In this document: positions 38,667 through 47,758 of the stretch, in pieces
How positions within the stretch are numbered: position 1 is the first letter of the stretch
Layout: every line of letters begins with the position of its first letter
Assembly: GCF_016598475.1 (NCBI RefSeq)
Contig: NZ_JAEMUX010000005.1
Coordinates: 124,001 to 188,000 of the forward strand
Source: Streptomyces adelaidensis
GTDB taxonomy: Bacteria; Actinomycetota; Actinomycetes; Streptomycetales; Streptomycetaceae
Direction: 5' to 3'
DNA length: 64,000 nucleotides
Program-made: the position numbers and the translations under genes
Notes under the pieces: model-generated
The model's input: the letters and a program-made list of their open reading frames with translations, nothing else
Told to the model about the DNA's origin: nothing
Database searches by the model: none

Positions 38667-39310
38667 GACTGGATCTCCTCGGGGATGCGCACCTTGGCGG
38701 CGGTCTTCGCGACGATCTCCTCGACGGTCACATCGGGCGCGGTCTCCACCAGCACCAGGCCCTCGTCGGTCACGTCGAGGACACCCAGGTCGGTGATGAT
38801 CCGGTTCACGCACGCCTTGCCGGTCAACGGCAGCGCGCACTCCTCAAGGATCTTCGCCGAGCCGTCCTTGGCCGTGTGGGTCATCACCACGATGACCGTA
38901 CGGGCGCCGTGGACCAGATCCATGGCACCGCCGATCCCGGTGATCAGCTTGCCCGGGATGGCCCAGTTGGCCAGGTCGCCGCCGGCGGAGACCTGCATCG
39001 CGCCGAGGACGGCGACGTCGATGTGGCCGCCGCGGATCATCGAGAACGACAGTGCCGAGTCGAAGTACGACGCCCCGGGCAGGACCGTCACGGTCTCCTT
39101 GCCCGCGTTGATCAGATCGGGGTCGACCTGGTCGTCGGTCGGGTAGGGGCCGGTGCCCAGGATGCCGTTCTCGGACTCCAGGATCACCTCGACGTCGTCG
39201 GGGAGGTAGTTCGGGATCAGCGTCGGCAGGCCGATGCCGAGGTTGACGTACTGGCCGTCCGCCAGCTCGCGCGCGGCGCGGGCGGCCATCTCTTCGCGTG
39301 TCCAGGCCAT
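38663..39310 (-). CDS. pcaJ: 3-oxoadipate CoA-transferase beta subunit
   Basis: 215 aa. It has the subunit-B signature [16 protein letters not shown] and the catalytic Glu in SENGILG (E47). It moves CoA from succinyl-CoA to 3-oxoadipate together with PcaI. The start overlaps the pcaI stop (TAATG). Confidence 0.95.
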
Positions 39311-40128
39311 TACTCGCTCACCGTCGCTCGTGCCGCAGATGCCGGGGGTGCCGCAGATGCCGGGGGTGCCGGGGGTGCGGAAACCGTTCGCTTTTCGATC
39401 TTCTTGTCCGCCGCCTGCTCGGGGGTGAGGGCGATCACCCGCTGCACGAAGATGCCCGGCAGATGGACCTCGTCCGGGTCGATCTCGCCGGGCTCGACCA
39501 GCTCCTCGACCTCGGCGATCGTCACCTTGCCGGCCATCGCGGAGAGCGGGTTGAAGTTGCGGGAGGACTTGTTGAAGACCAGGTTGCCGTGCCGGTCGCC
39601 CTTGGCCGCCCGGACGAGCGCGAAGTCGGTGCGGATGCCGCGCTCCAGCACGTACTCGGTGCCGTCGAACTCCCGGACCTCCTTCGGCGGCGAGGCCAGC
39701 GCGACTCCGCCGTCGCCGTCGTAGCGCCAGGGCAGTCCGCCGTCGGCGACCTGGGTGCCGACGCCGGCCGGCGTGAAGAACGCCGGGATGCCCGCGCCGC
39801 CCGCGCGCAGCCGCTCGGCGAGCGTGCCCTGCGGGATCATCTCGACCTCCAGCTCACCGGCCAGGTACTGTCGCGCGAACTCCTTGTTCGCCCCGATGTA
39901 CGAACCGGTCACCCGGGCGATGCGGCCCGCCGCGAGAAGGACCGCGAGGCCGGACTCCATGGCCCCACAGTTGTTCGACACCACGCCGAGACCCGAGACC
40001 CCGCGCTCGTACAGAGCCTGGATCAGCACGTTCGGCACACCGCTCAGCCCGAAGCCACCGACGGTGAGTGTCGCGCCGTCCGGCACATCGGCCACCGCCT
40101 CCAGGGCTGTGGCGACCACCTTGTCCAT
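39310..40128 (-). CDS. pcaI: 3-oxoadipate CoA-transferase alpha subunit
   Basis: 272 aa. It has [13 protein letters not shown] (subunit-A signature), [24 protein letters not shown] and [17 protein letters not shown]. The C-terminus has a repeated PPASAA stretch coded by a short GC-rich direct repeat at 39330-39385. ATG 40128 is chosen by family length; the SD is weak, so translation may rely on promoter proximity. It is the first gene of the pca operon, divergent from pcaV. Confidence 0.93.
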   Translation of the reverse strand: MDKVVATALEAVADVPDGATLTVGGFGLSGVPNVLIQALYERGVSGLGVVSNNCGAMESGLAVLLAAGRIARVTGSYIGANKEFARQYLAGELEVEMIPQGTLAERLRAGGAGIPAFFTPAGVGTQVADGGLPWRYDGDGGVALASPPKEVREFDGTEYVLERGIRTDFALVRAAKGDRHGNLVFNKSSRNFNPLSAMAGKVTIAEVEELVEPGEIDPDEVHLPGIFVQRVIALTPEQAADKKIEKRTVSAPPAPPASAAPPASAARATVSE

Positions 40129-40184
40129 CCGTGAGGCCCCATCTCGTCCGAGCGCCCAGGTGAAAGGTGACCAATGGATCGACC

Positions 40185-40226
40185 GATTAATCAGGGCACT
40201 GAGTATTTCAGTGAAGTTTCTTTCAC
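40185..40226. promoter_or_regulatory. Overlapping inverted repeats in the pcaI/pcaV intergenic region, candidate PcaV operator
   Basis: Three dyads cluster here: GATTAATC (40185-40192), CACTGA-5 nt-TCAGTG (40197-40213), and GTGAA-6 nt-TTCAC (40211-40226). The last two share an arm. They lie 57-98 bp upstream of pcaI in AT-richer DNA, where a MarR repressor would block the pca promoter. Confidence 0.5.
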
Positions 40227-40379
40227 GCTGCCACTCGACGGGCCCCTCGTCAAGACCCGGGAGATCAGTGAGGTCAAACGTCTGCACGGTGATGGACATG
40301 TGCCGATGGGTGGCGGGTATCGTTCAGTGCACGAACAAATCACCGTGCACGTCCGACTGTGCCGAGCCGAGGAGCGAAC

Positions 40380-40853
40380 ATGGCCGCGGTGGACCTCTCC
40401 ATCCACCCCGGGCACCTGGCCCGACGGTTGCAGCAGGCGCACTACCTGCTGTGGAACGTGATGGTCTCCGAGGAGATCACCTCGCCGCAGTTCGCGGTCC
40501 TCAACACGCTCGTCGACGAGCCGGGGCTCGACCAGCGCACGGTGGGGGAGCGGGTCGGGCTCGACCGCTCCACTATGTCCGAGGTCATCAGCCGGCTCGG
40601 CCGCCGTGGGCTCCTCGACAAGGTCCGCGACCCGCAGGACGGGCGGCGGTCTCTGCTGCGGCTCACGGAGGACGGGGTCCGTAGGCATCGCAAGCTCACC
40701 GTCCGCACGGCTCGGATGAACCAGGTGTTCCTGGCGCCGCTGTCGGCGACGGAGCAGGAACAATTCTTCGAGCTGATACGGCGGGTCGCTGACGCGGCGG
40801 AGACGTTGCGGTGCCCGGGAGAGTCCACACACGTCACAGCGCCGCGCCCCTGA
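40380..40853 (+). CDS. pcaV: MarR-family regulator of protocatechuate catabolism (PcaV-like)
   Basis: 157 aa winged-helix MarR protein: HTH around QRTVGERVGLDRSTMSEVIS and wing DPQDGRRSLLRLT. Arg15 (HLARR) matches the position I recall as the ligand-binding arginine in S. coelicolor PcaV. GAGGAG lies 5 nt before ATG 40380. In S. coelicolor PcaV is divergent from pcaIJFHGBL and is released by protocatechuate; gene order here is the same. Confidence 0.9.
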   Translation: MAAVDLSIHPGHLARRLQQAHYLLWNVMVSEEITSPQFAVLNTLVDEPGLDQRTVGERVGLDRSTMSEVISRLGRRGLLDKVRDPQDGRRSLLRLTEDGVRRHRKLTVRTARMNQVFLAPLSATEQEQFFELIRRVADAAETLRCPGESTHVTAPRP

Positions 40854-40873
40854 GGGGGCGCTGAGCACCCGGG

Positions 40874-41875
40874 TCATTTCTTCGCGTAGACCACCCACAC
40901 CTGGCCCTCCGCGAAGTTCATCCGCTCGCCGTCCCGCGTCGTGAAACTCGTGCCGTCCGTGGGTATCTCCCGTTGCCAGTTCGCGTCGAAGACCTGCCCG
41001 TCGCGCAGAACCTCCGCGCGGCCCGAGCCCACCGTCTCCGTGTACGGCGTGTTGTTGCCCAGATAGTCGTGGAACTGGGACTTGCGGATGTTCACGTACT
41101 GCACGACCACCGTCGCCGGGGCCACGCGGGCGTCGTCCGTCGTCACCGTGGGGGTGCCGTCCATCGACACCAGCCAGCGCTGTCGGTCCTCGGACCAGCT
41201 GAAGGTGAAGCGCGCCGCCGGGTAGCGGACCGTGCGGGAGTCTTCGGGGGTGCCGCTGGCTGGGGCCGGGCCGTAGCGGAAGCCGGTGGTCAGGGCTTGG
41301 GCGCCCGGTGGGGAGTCGATCAGTTCCTCGGGGCGCAGGTACAGGTTGTGGGGGACGGGCTTCTCGTCGCCGCGGAAGTACGCGTCGGCCGCGTCCTCGG
41401 GGGTCTCCGCGTGCAGGGGCGCCCGGTCGATGAGCGGGAGCAGCTTGCCCTGGGCGCCGGAGAAGGCGAGCGTCGGCTCGTGGAACTGGCGGAGGAGTTC
41501 CAGGTCGGATTCGCGGGCGCTGCGTACCGGGCCGACGGATTCCGGGAACTTCGTCGCGTACACCGCCATCAGCCGGCTCAGGCCGCCCTCGACCTGCTCG
41601 GCGTAGACGATGTCCGCGGCGTCGAGGCCCGTCTGCGGGCGGGCGGCGTCGACGTTGTCGATCTTCACGGCGAGTACGGAGCCGGCTGGGGCCGCGCTGG
41701 TGCGGTCGTCCCCGCGACCCTCGTCCGGCCCGCGCCCGTCGTCGCCGTCCGGGCCGCCCGCGGTGCAGCCCGCCAGCAGGGCGGCCGTCGTCAGGGCGGC
41801 GAGCAGCCCCGTTGTCCCTCGCTGCGGCGACCGATGTGACCGCCGCGCTCTCAACCCTCTGCTCACCTTGGCCAT
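40874..41875 (-). CDS. DUF3048 lipoprotein (YerB-like)
   Basis: 333 aa. Signal with lipobox LLAGC gives a lipidated Cys37. An acidic linker follows, then the DUF3048 domains: AVKIDNVDAARPQTGLDAAD, VGPVRSARESDLELL, and a C-terminal GQVWVVYAKK. It is a secreted, membrane-anchored protein of unknown function; related YerB-type proteins occur in many Gram-positives. It is convergent with pcaV. Confidence 0.85.
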   Translation of the reverse strand: MAKVSRGLRARRSHRSPQRGTTGLLAALTTAALLAGCTAGGPDGDDGRGPDEGRGDDRTSAAPAGSVLAVKIDNVDAARPQTGLDAADIVYAEQVEGGLSRLMAVYATKFPESVGPVRSARESDLELLRQFHEPTLAFSGAQGKLLPLIDRAPLHAETPEDAADAYFRGDEKPVPHNLYLRPEELIDSPPGAQALTTGFRYGPAPASGTPEDSRTVRYPAARFTFSWSEDRQRWLVSMDGTPTVTTDDARVAPATVVVQYVNIRKSQFHDYLGNNTPYTETVGSGRAEVLRDGQVFDANWQREIPTDGTSFTTRDGERMNFAEGQVWVVYAKK

Positions 41876-41938
41876 CCCCGTTCCCGCGCTTGTCTTTGAT
41901 TGTGCGCTTATTGGTCGATAGATAGCCATCCTTGTTTT

Positions 41939-41962
41939 TTTCTGACCGCATGCGTTCAGAAA
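41939..41962. promoter_or_regulatory. Near-perfect 24-bp palindrome in a divergent promoter region
   Basis: TTTCTGACCGCA (41939-41950) followed by TGCGTTCAGAAA (41951-41962) has one mismatched pair. It lies in an unusually AT-rich stretch between DUF3048 and the divergent dehydrogenase. The T-run is on the wrong side for a terminator of either gene, so an operator is more likely. Confidence 0.5.
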
Positions 41963-42089
41963 GGCCGACGGGCCGGTGATCGGCGGCCCGGGAGCCCCGG
42001 TGATCCGGGAGGGACGGGAGGTTCGGGGGTGGGACGCCGGGTACTCGTGGGGAACCCGCAGGCCGAGACGAGGACGGAGCGTGGGCGCG

Positions 42090-43280
42090 ATGAAGGCAGT
42101 GACATGGCAGGGCAAGCGGGACGTACGCGTGGAGACCGTGCCCGATCCGGTGATCCAGGAGCCGACGGACGCGATCGTCCGGATCACCTCGACCGGGTTG
42201 TGCGGCTCCGACCTGCATCTGTACGAGGTGCTTACGCCCTTCATGACGCCGGGCGACATCCTCGGCCACGAGCCCATGGGCATCGTCGAGGAGGTCGGCG
42301 CCGGGGTGCCGGATCTCGCGGTCGGGGACCGGGTCGTCGTGCCGTTCCAGATCGCCTGCGGCGATTGCTGGATGTGCCTGACCGGGCTGCCCACCCAGTG
42401 CGAGACCACCCAGTGCACCGGTGAGGGCATGGGCGCGGCCCTCTTCGGCTACACCCGCCTGTACGGCGCGGTCCCGGGCGCTCAGGCCGAGTACCTGCGC
42501 GTCCCGCAGGCCCAGTTCGGGCCGATCAAGGTGCCGGAAGGCCCGCCCGACGACCGGTTCCTCTATCTCTCCGACGTACTCCCCACCGCCTGGCAGGCCG
42601 TCGAGTACGCGCACGTCCCGCCCGGCGGCAGCGTCGCCGTGCTCGGTCTCGGCCCCATCGGGGACATGGCCTGCCGGGTGGCCCAGCAGCGCGGGGCCGA
42701 GCAGGTGTTCGGGGTCGACCTGGTTCCCGAGCGGCTCCGCCGGGCGCGCGACCGGGGCGTCGAGACGTTCGACCTCCGGGACTTCGACAACGAGAAGGAC
42801 CTCGTCACCGCGGTCCAGGACCGGACCGCAGGACGCGGCCCCGACTCGGTGATCGACGCCGTCGGCACCGAGGCCCATGGCAGCGCGGCCGCCCGGCTCG
42901 CCCAGAACGCGGCCGGACTACTGCCCCGGGCGATCGGCGCCCGCTTCGCGGAACGCCTCAGCGTGGACCGGCTGGCCGCCCTCTACACGGCCATCGACCT
43001 CGTACGACGCGGCGGCACCATCTCCCTCTCCGGCGTCTACGGCGGCAAGGTCGACCCGCTGCCGCTGCTCACCATGTTCGACAAGCAGATCCGGCTCCGC
43101 ATGGGCCAGGCCAACGTCCGTACCTGGGTCGACGACATCCTGCCCCTCCTCACGGAGGACGACGTCCTGGGCGTCGACTCCTTCGCCACGCACCGCCTGC
43201 CGCTCGGCGAGGCACCGCACGCGTACGAGATGTTCCAGCGCAAGGAGGACGGGGCGGTGAAGGTGCTGATGGAGCCCTGA
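42090..43280 (+). CDS. Zinc-dependent alcohol dehydrogenase, formaldehyde-dehydrogenase-like
   Basis: 396 aa MDR enzyme. Catalytic-zinc region CGSDLHLYE and GHEPMG; structural-zinc cysteines in CGDCWMCLTGLPTQC; Rossmann loop LGLGPIGDMA near 190. The long insertion and AVPGAQAEYLRVP resemble glutathione-independent formaldehyde dehydrogenases. ATG 42090 is preceded by GGAG at 10 nt. No neighbour suggests a substrate. Confidence 0.87.
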   Translation: MKAVTWQGKRDVRVETVPDPVIQEPTDAIVRITSTGLCGSDLHLYEVLTPFMTPGDILGHEPMGIVEEVGAGVPDLAVGDRVVVPFQIACGDCWMCLTGLPTQCETTQCTGEGMGAALFGYTRLYGAVPGAQAEYLRVPQAQFGPIKVPEGPPDDRFLYLSDVLPTAWQAVEYAHVPPGGSVAVLGLGPIGDMACRVAQQRGAEQVFGVDLVPERLRRARDRGVETFDLRDFDNEKDLVTAVQDRTAGRGPDSVIDAVGTEAHGSAAARLAQNAAGLLPRAIGARFAERLSVDRLAALYTAIDLVRRGGTISLSGVYGGKVDPLPLLTMFDKQIRLRMGQANVRTWVDDILPLLTEDDVLGVDSFATHRLPLGEAPHAYEMFQRKEDGAVKVLMEP

Positions 43281-43314
43281 CCCTCATGATCCGGGCCCGA
43301 GCATCTCTGTCCTT

Positions 43315-44385
43315 TTAGGAGCCGGGCCCGAGGATCTCCGCCAGGTCGTAGTTCACCGGCTCCTCCAGCTGGGCGTAGGTGCAGCTCTCGGCGTTGCGGT
43401 CGGGGCGCCAGCGACGGAAGCGGGCCGTGTGACGGAAGCGGACGCCGTTCTCCATGTGGTCGTACGCCACCTCCGCGACCCGCTCGGGCCGCAGCGGCAC
43501 CCAGGAGAAGTCCTTCTTCGTCGACCAGCGGCTCGGCGCGCCCGGCAGCCGGGCCGTCTCGTGCGCCGCCTCGTCGGACCAGGCGGCCCAGGGGTGCTCC
43601 CCGGCATCCGCCATCCGCAGCGGCTCCAGCTCCTCCACCAGCTCCGCACGCCGCTTCATGGGGAACGCGGCACTCACGCCCACGTGCTGGAGGGTGCCGC
43701 CGTCGTCGTACAGGCCGAGCAGCAGGGAACCGACGATCGGCCCGCTCTTGTGGAGGCGGTACCCGGCGACCACCACGTCCGCCGTGCGCTCGTGCTTGAT
43801 CTTGAACATGGCGCGTTCATCCTGCCGGTACAGCAGAGTGAGCGGCTTGGCGATCACCCCGTCCAGGCCCGCCCCCTCGTACTGCTCGAACCACTGCTCC
43901 GCCAGCTCGCGGTCCGTGGTCGAGGGAGCGAGATGCACCGGGGCCGTGACCTCGGACAGGGCCAGCTCAAGGAGGGCGCGCCGGTCGGTCAGGGGGACGT
44001 CGAGCAGTGACTCGTCGTTCAGGGCGAGCAGGTCGAACGCGATGAAGGAGGCCGGGGTCGTCTCCGCCAGCATCCGGACGCGGGAGTCCGCGGGGTGGAT
44101 GCGCTCGGTGAGCGCGTCGAAGTCCAGCCGCCCCTCCCGCACGATCACGATCTCGCCGTCCACCACACAGCGCTCCGGCAACCGCTCCCGCAGCGCCGTC
44201 GCCAGCTCGGGAAAGTACCTGGTCAGCGTCTTCCCCGTACGGCTGCCGAGCTCCACCTCGGCCCCGTCGCGGAACACGATCGCCCGGAACCCGTCCCACT
44301 TCGCCTCGTAGTGCATATCAGACGGGATCTTCGCCACGGACTTGGCGAGCATCGGTTTCACAGGCGGCATCACCGGAAGATCCAT
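43315..44385 (-). CDS. ATP-dependent DNA ligase (LigC/LigD-ligase type)
   Basis: 356 aa. Motif I lysine K29 (YEAKWDGFRA), motif III FIAFDLLAL, motif IV DGVIAKP, motif V FKIKHERT, then an OB fold (WVPLRPERVAEVAYDHMENG). It seals nicks or breaks, most likely in non-homologous end joining. It is divergent from the polymerase gene 75 bp away. No SD: CAGAAT ends 7 nt before ATG, suggesting a leaderless mRNA. Ku is not in the window. Confidence 0.9.
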   Translation of the reverse strand: MDLPVMPPVKPMLAKSVAKIPSDMHYEAKWDGFRAIVFRDGAEVELGSRTGKTLTRYFPELATALRERLPERCVVDGEIVIVREGRLDFDALTERIHPADSRVRMLAETTPASFIAFDLLALNDESLLDVPLTDRRALLELALSEVTAPVHLAPSTTDRELAEQWFEQYEGAGLDGVIAKPLTLLYRQDERAMFKIKHERTADVVVAGYRLHKSGPIVGSLLLGLYDDGGTLQHVGVSAAFPMKRRAELVEELEPLRMADAGEHPWAAWSDEAAHETARLPGAPSRWSTKKDFSWVPLRPERVAEVAYDHMENGVRFRHTARFRRWRPDRNAESCTYAQLEEPVNYDLAEILGPGS

Positions 44386-44460
44386 GCCTACGATTCTGCG
44401 GCCCAACAGCCCGATTCGCCCGGTATGCGTCATCCATCCGTTCCGCTTACCGTGGCTCGC
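44386..44460. promoter_or_regulatory. Divergent, apparently leaderless promoters of the end-joining pair
   Basis: On the plus strand TACCGT ends 7 nt before ATG 44461. On the minus strand CAGAAT ends 7 nt before ATG 44385. Neither start has a Shine-Dalgarno sequence. The symmetric spacing of two -10-like boxes is what leaderless transcription predicts. Confidence 0.5.
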
Positions 44461-45471
44461 ATGGGCGAAGCGGTGGAACTGGAGGCGGCGGGCCGGACGG
44501 TACGGCTGTCCAGCCCCGGCAAGATCTTCTTCCCGCAGCGCGGCTTCACCAAGCTGGACCTCGCCCAGTACTACATCGCCGTCGGCCCCGGCATCCTGCG
44601 GGCCCTGCGCGACCGGCCCACCACGCTGGAGCGCTACCCGGACGGGGTGACGGGCGAGAACTTCTTCCAGAAGCGGGCACCCAAGAACATGCCCGACTGG
44701 ATCCCCACCGCCCACATCACCTTCCCCAGCGGCCGCAGCGCCGACGAGATGTGCCCCACCGAGGTCGCCGCCGTGGTGTGGGCCGCGCAGTTCGGCACCC
44801 TCACCTTCCACCCGTGGCCCGTCCGCCGCGACGACGTCGACCGCCCCGACGAACTCCGGATCGACCTCGACCCGCAACCCGGCACCGACTACGCCGACGC
44901 GGTCCGCGCCGCCCACGAACTCCGCTCCGTCCTCCACGACTACGGCGACCTGCGCGGCTGGCCCAAGACCTCCGGCGGACGCGGCCTGCACGTCTTCGTG
45001 CCGATCCGGCCCGACTGGACCTTCACCCAGGTGCGCCGGTCGGCCATCGCCGTCGCCCGCGAACTGGAGCGCCGGATGCCGGACCAGGTGACCACCGCCT
45101 GGTGGAAGGAGGAACGGGGCGAGAAGATCTTCGTCGACTACAACCAGACAGCCCGCGACCGCACCATCGCCTCCGCCTACTCCGTACGGCCCCGCCCGCA
45201 CGCGCCCGTCTCCGCGCCCCTCACCTGGAACGAGGTGGGTGTCGCCGTGCCGCGCGACTTCGACCTGGGGACGATGCCGTCGCGCTTCGCGGAGGTCGGT
45301 GATGTCCACGCCGACATGGACGACCACGCGTACTCCCTGGAGGCGCTGTTGGAGTTGGCCGCGCGGGACGAACACGACCATGGGCTCGGTGACCTGCCGT
45401 ATCCGCCGGAGTATCCCAAGATGCCTGGGGAGCCGAAGCGGGTGCAGCCGAGCAGGGCCAAGAAGGCGTGA
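44461..45471 (+). CDS. LigD-type NHEJ polymerase domain protein
   Basis: 336 aa primase-polymerase of the LigD POL family: SSPGKIFFPQRGFTKLDLAQ, FFQKRAPKNMPDW, metal Asp pair D135/D137 (RIDLDPQPG), SGGRGLHVFVPI and DYNQTARDRTIASAYSVRP. It adds nucleotides at broken ends before ligation. As a stand-alone protein paired with a separate ligase it matches the split-LigD arrangement seen in actinomycetes. Confidence 0.92.
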   Translation: MGEAVELEAAGRTVRLSSPGKIFFPQRGFTKLDLAQYYIAVGPGILRALRDRPTTLERYPDGVTGENFFQKRAPKNMPDWIPTAHITFPSGRSADEMCPTEVAAVVWAAQFGTLTFHPWPVRRDDVDRPDELRIDLDPQPGTDYADAVRAAHELRSVLHDYGDLRGWPKTSGGRGLHVFVPIRPDWTFTQVRRSAIAVARELERRMPDQVTTAWWKEERGEKIFVDYNQTARDRTIASAYSVRPRPHAPVSAPLTWNEVGVAVPRDFDLGTMPSRFAEVGDVHADMDDHAYSLEALLELAARDEHDHGLGDLPYPPEYPKMPGEPKRVQPSRAKKA

Positions 45472-45514
45472 GTGCCCTGCCCGGAGGCAGGGGTTGCCTC
45501 GTCGGCTGTCCGCA

Positions 45515-45556
45515 GGTGCGTGGGGCCCGGCCGTGCGGTTCCCCGCGCCCCTGAAC
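45515..45556 (+). repeat. Dispersed Streptomyces-type intergenic repeat, copy 3
   Basis: CCGTGCGGTTCCCCGCGCCC (45531-45550) continuing CTGAA. It lies between the convergent polymerase and HEAT-repeat genes and matches the elements at 25141 and 37371. Confidence 0.6.
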
Positions 45557-45569
45557 GGCGAGCTCAGTC

Positions 45570-47693
45570 TCAGTCCGATACGGCTCCTGGCTCGGCCACT
45601 ATTCGACGGCAGTCTCTCAGCAGCTCCTCGTCCGAGGTGACGTCACCACGCATGTTCACGCTCGCGCCGGCGGTCATGGACGAGTTGTCGGTGCGATGGC
45701 GGCGGGGCGATGCCAGCTCCGCCCGTACGAGGGGGAGCGCGGGTGCCGCCGCTGTGCCCATCTCGGCCAGACAGGCGGCGATCTTCGGACGGGCCGTGGG
45801 GTCGGCGGTCCATCGGCGGAGGAATGTCGGTAGCGCCTCGTCGGCTTCACCGGTCACCTTCCACAGCGCGATCGCCTCCTCGACGCCTCGTTCGCCGGCG
45901 CGTAGATCCGGGATCAGGGGACCGGCCGCCGGGCCGAGGGAACCGATCAGCCGTACGGCGAGATGGCGGTCGTACCAGCCGTCGGACTTCAGGCCGGCGC
46001 GCAGTGCGGGAAGCACGGCCTCGGCGTCGCCGGTCACCGCCCAGAGGGCTGCCGCGGCCTCCAGCCGGTTGAGGTCCGAGAGGGCTGCGTCCGTGACCAA
46101 CTCCCTGAGCAGCGGGGTGGCTTCTGCCGCGGCCGGGCCGTACCGGGCCAGCGCCTTGAGCGCGTGCCGCTGGGTCGCCTCGTCGGTGTGGCTCGCCCGG
46201 AGCAGGGTGAGGACGAAGGGCAGGGAGTCGAGAGGGGTGAGGACGCCGATGCCGTCGAGGATTCGGTGCAGGGTGACGCTCCGGTCGGCGGGGTCGAGGC
46301 CGGCGAGACGCTCGTGCAGCACCGGGCCCAGCTCGGGGCCAGCCTCCGGTCCGAACGCGGCCAGCCATCGCACGATGTCCTCCGGGGGATCGAGCCGGCC
46401 CAGGATGGACTTCAGGGCGTTCACGATCCGCTCGTCGCCCTGGAGCGTGAGCACCTCGGCGGCCTTGCCGAGGGCTGTGGCGCTCCACCCCAAGCCGGTG
46501 TCGCCCTCTCTGCGTCCGCTGTCCGCCCACCCCTCGACGTACGCGGCCACGTCGTCGGCCACCACGCGCGCGATCGGGGCGAGATACCGCAGCTCGTGCA
46601 ACACCGCCTTGTTCAGGCGCAGTTCGGGATCGCGCAACTGCTGGGCGAGCGCGATCAACGGCTCCTCGTCCGGCACCCGCCACCCCGTCATCAGGGCCCC
46701 GGCCATCCTCACCGCCGCCATACGCTGCCCCCGGTCGGGGCTTCGCAACTGCCCGAGGAGCAGGGCGTACCGCAGGTCCGCCCGGTCGCCGAGCGCGTGG
46801 TGCAACTCGGTGAGGAGGTCGTCGGCGACGTCGGCGTCGATGCTCGCGTCGTGCCCGGCCTTCAGCTCGCGCAGATACGACACCATCGTGTTCGTCCGCG
46901 GACGCTCCGGCTCCGGCTCGGTCGCAGGCGCACCCGACGCCTTCCGCTCGTACGCGAGCCGCATGACGGCGAGGGCGATCTCAGCGGTGTCATGGGGCAG
47001 GGACTCCGGGGCGCAGCTGGCCAGCCGGGCCAGTCCGGCCAGCCGTACCTCGGGGCCCGAGTCACCGGACATCACCAGCTCACGCAGCACCGGACCCGCC
47101 TCGGCCCCCATCGACTCCGCGTGCCGGACGCCCAGCGTGCCGATTGCCCCGGCCAACGCGCACAGCGCCCCCGAATCCCGCTCCCTGGACAGCCGGTCGC
47201 GCAGCACCCCGAAGACCCGCACCGGATCCGGGTGCACATGCGCCAGCGCCTCGGCCGCCGCCGCGCGCACCTCGGCGTCCGGATCGGCGAGCAGCCGGAG
47301 GAAGGCGTCGGCGCGCTCACGGACCCCCGTCCAGGCGTCCAGGAACGGCCGGACGAACGCCGCGTCCTCCTCCTCGTCCTCGAAGAGGCCGCCGATCTCC
47401 TCAGGGTCGGGCTCCTCCTCACCCGCGATGCTGCACAGCAGATGCACGATCGCGGCCCGGTCGGCGAGGCCCTCCATCGCCGTCAGCTCGAAGAGGAACG
47501 GAATGCACGCGACCGTGCTGTCGTACACATCCCCCTGGTGGTGCACCGCCCCGTACATTCCGTCCAGCGCGATGTCCCGCTCGGCTGGGTCGTCCGACGC
47601 CAGGCCCCGCAGCAGGTCCGGCACATCGGTCGCCGACTCGGTGTACGCATGCCCCATCGACGCCCATTCGACGTCGTCGATCCCCGTGAGCAC
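45570..47693 (-). CDS. HEAT-repeat protein
   Basis: 707 aa of repeated ~35-40-residue helical hairpins with LRxLxxDP/AEVR/AAxALA patterns from about 60 to the C-terminus (for example LLADPDAEVRAAAAEALAHV and LARYGPAAAEATPLLRELV). HEAT solenoids are protein-binding scaffolds; no catalytic domain is visible. GTG 47693 is preferred because GGGGAGG precedes it by 4 nt; ATGs at 47711 and 47738 are alternatives but would fall inside an inverted repeat. The function is unknown. Confidence 0.8.
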   Translation of the reverse strand: MLTGIDDVEWASMGHAYTESATDVPDLLRGLASDDPAERDIALDGMYGAVHHQGDVYDSTVACIPFLFELTAMEGLADRAAIVHLLCSIAGEEEPDPEEIGGLFEDEEEDAAFVRPFLDAWTGVRERADAFLRLLADPDAEVRAAAAEALAHVHPDPVRVFGVLRDRLSRERDSGALCALAGAIGTLGVRHAESMGAEAGPVLRELVMSGDSGPEVRLAGLARLASCAPESLPHDTAEIALAVMRLAYERKASGAPATEPEPERPRTNTMVSYLRELKAGHDASIDADVADDLLTELHHALGDRADLRYALLLGQLRSPDRGQRMAAVRMAGALMTGWRVPDEEPLIALAQQLRDPELRLNKAVLHELRYLAPIARVVADDVAAYVEGWADSGRREGDTGLGWSATALGKAAEVLTLQGDERIVNALKSILGRLDPPEDIVRWLAAFGPEAGPELGPVLHERLAGLDPADRSVTLHRILDGIGVLTPLDSLPFVLTLLRASHTDEATQRHALKALARYGPAAAEATPLLRELVTDAALSDLNRLEAAAALWAVTGDAEAVLPALRAGLKSDGWYDRHLAVRLIGSLGPAAGPLIPDLRAGERGVEEAIALWKVTGEADEALPTFLRRWTADPTARPKIAACLAEMGTAAAPALPLVRAELASPRRHRTDNSSMTAGASVNMRGDVTSDEELLRDCRRIVAEPGAVSD

Positions 47694-47710
47694 AAAGCCT
47701 CCCCGTCGCA

Positions 47711-47758
47711 TCAGTGGCGTACGGCAGCCACTGATCACAGCATGCCGTACGCCACTGA
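47711..47758. promoter_or_regulatory. Inverted repeat with perfect 16-bp arms upstream of the HEAT gene
   Basis: TCAGTGGCGTACGGCA (47711-47726) and its complement (47743-47758) flank 16 bp that carry another GCCACTGA. It lies 18 bp upstream of the HEAT GTG and 35 bp downstream of the cupredoxin gene. It may be an operator, an intrinsic terminator or both. Confidence 0.5.

Noticed and set aside
41932..41962. A rho-independent terminator at the 24-bp palindrome
   Set aside because: The T-run precedes the hairpin on the plus strand and becomes an A-run on the minus strand, so it cannot serve either neighbouring gene as a terminator.
40191..42878. An 895-residue minus-strand frame
   Set aside because: It is antisense to pcaV and the alcohol dehydrogenase and runs out of frame through DUF3048; no recognisable domains.
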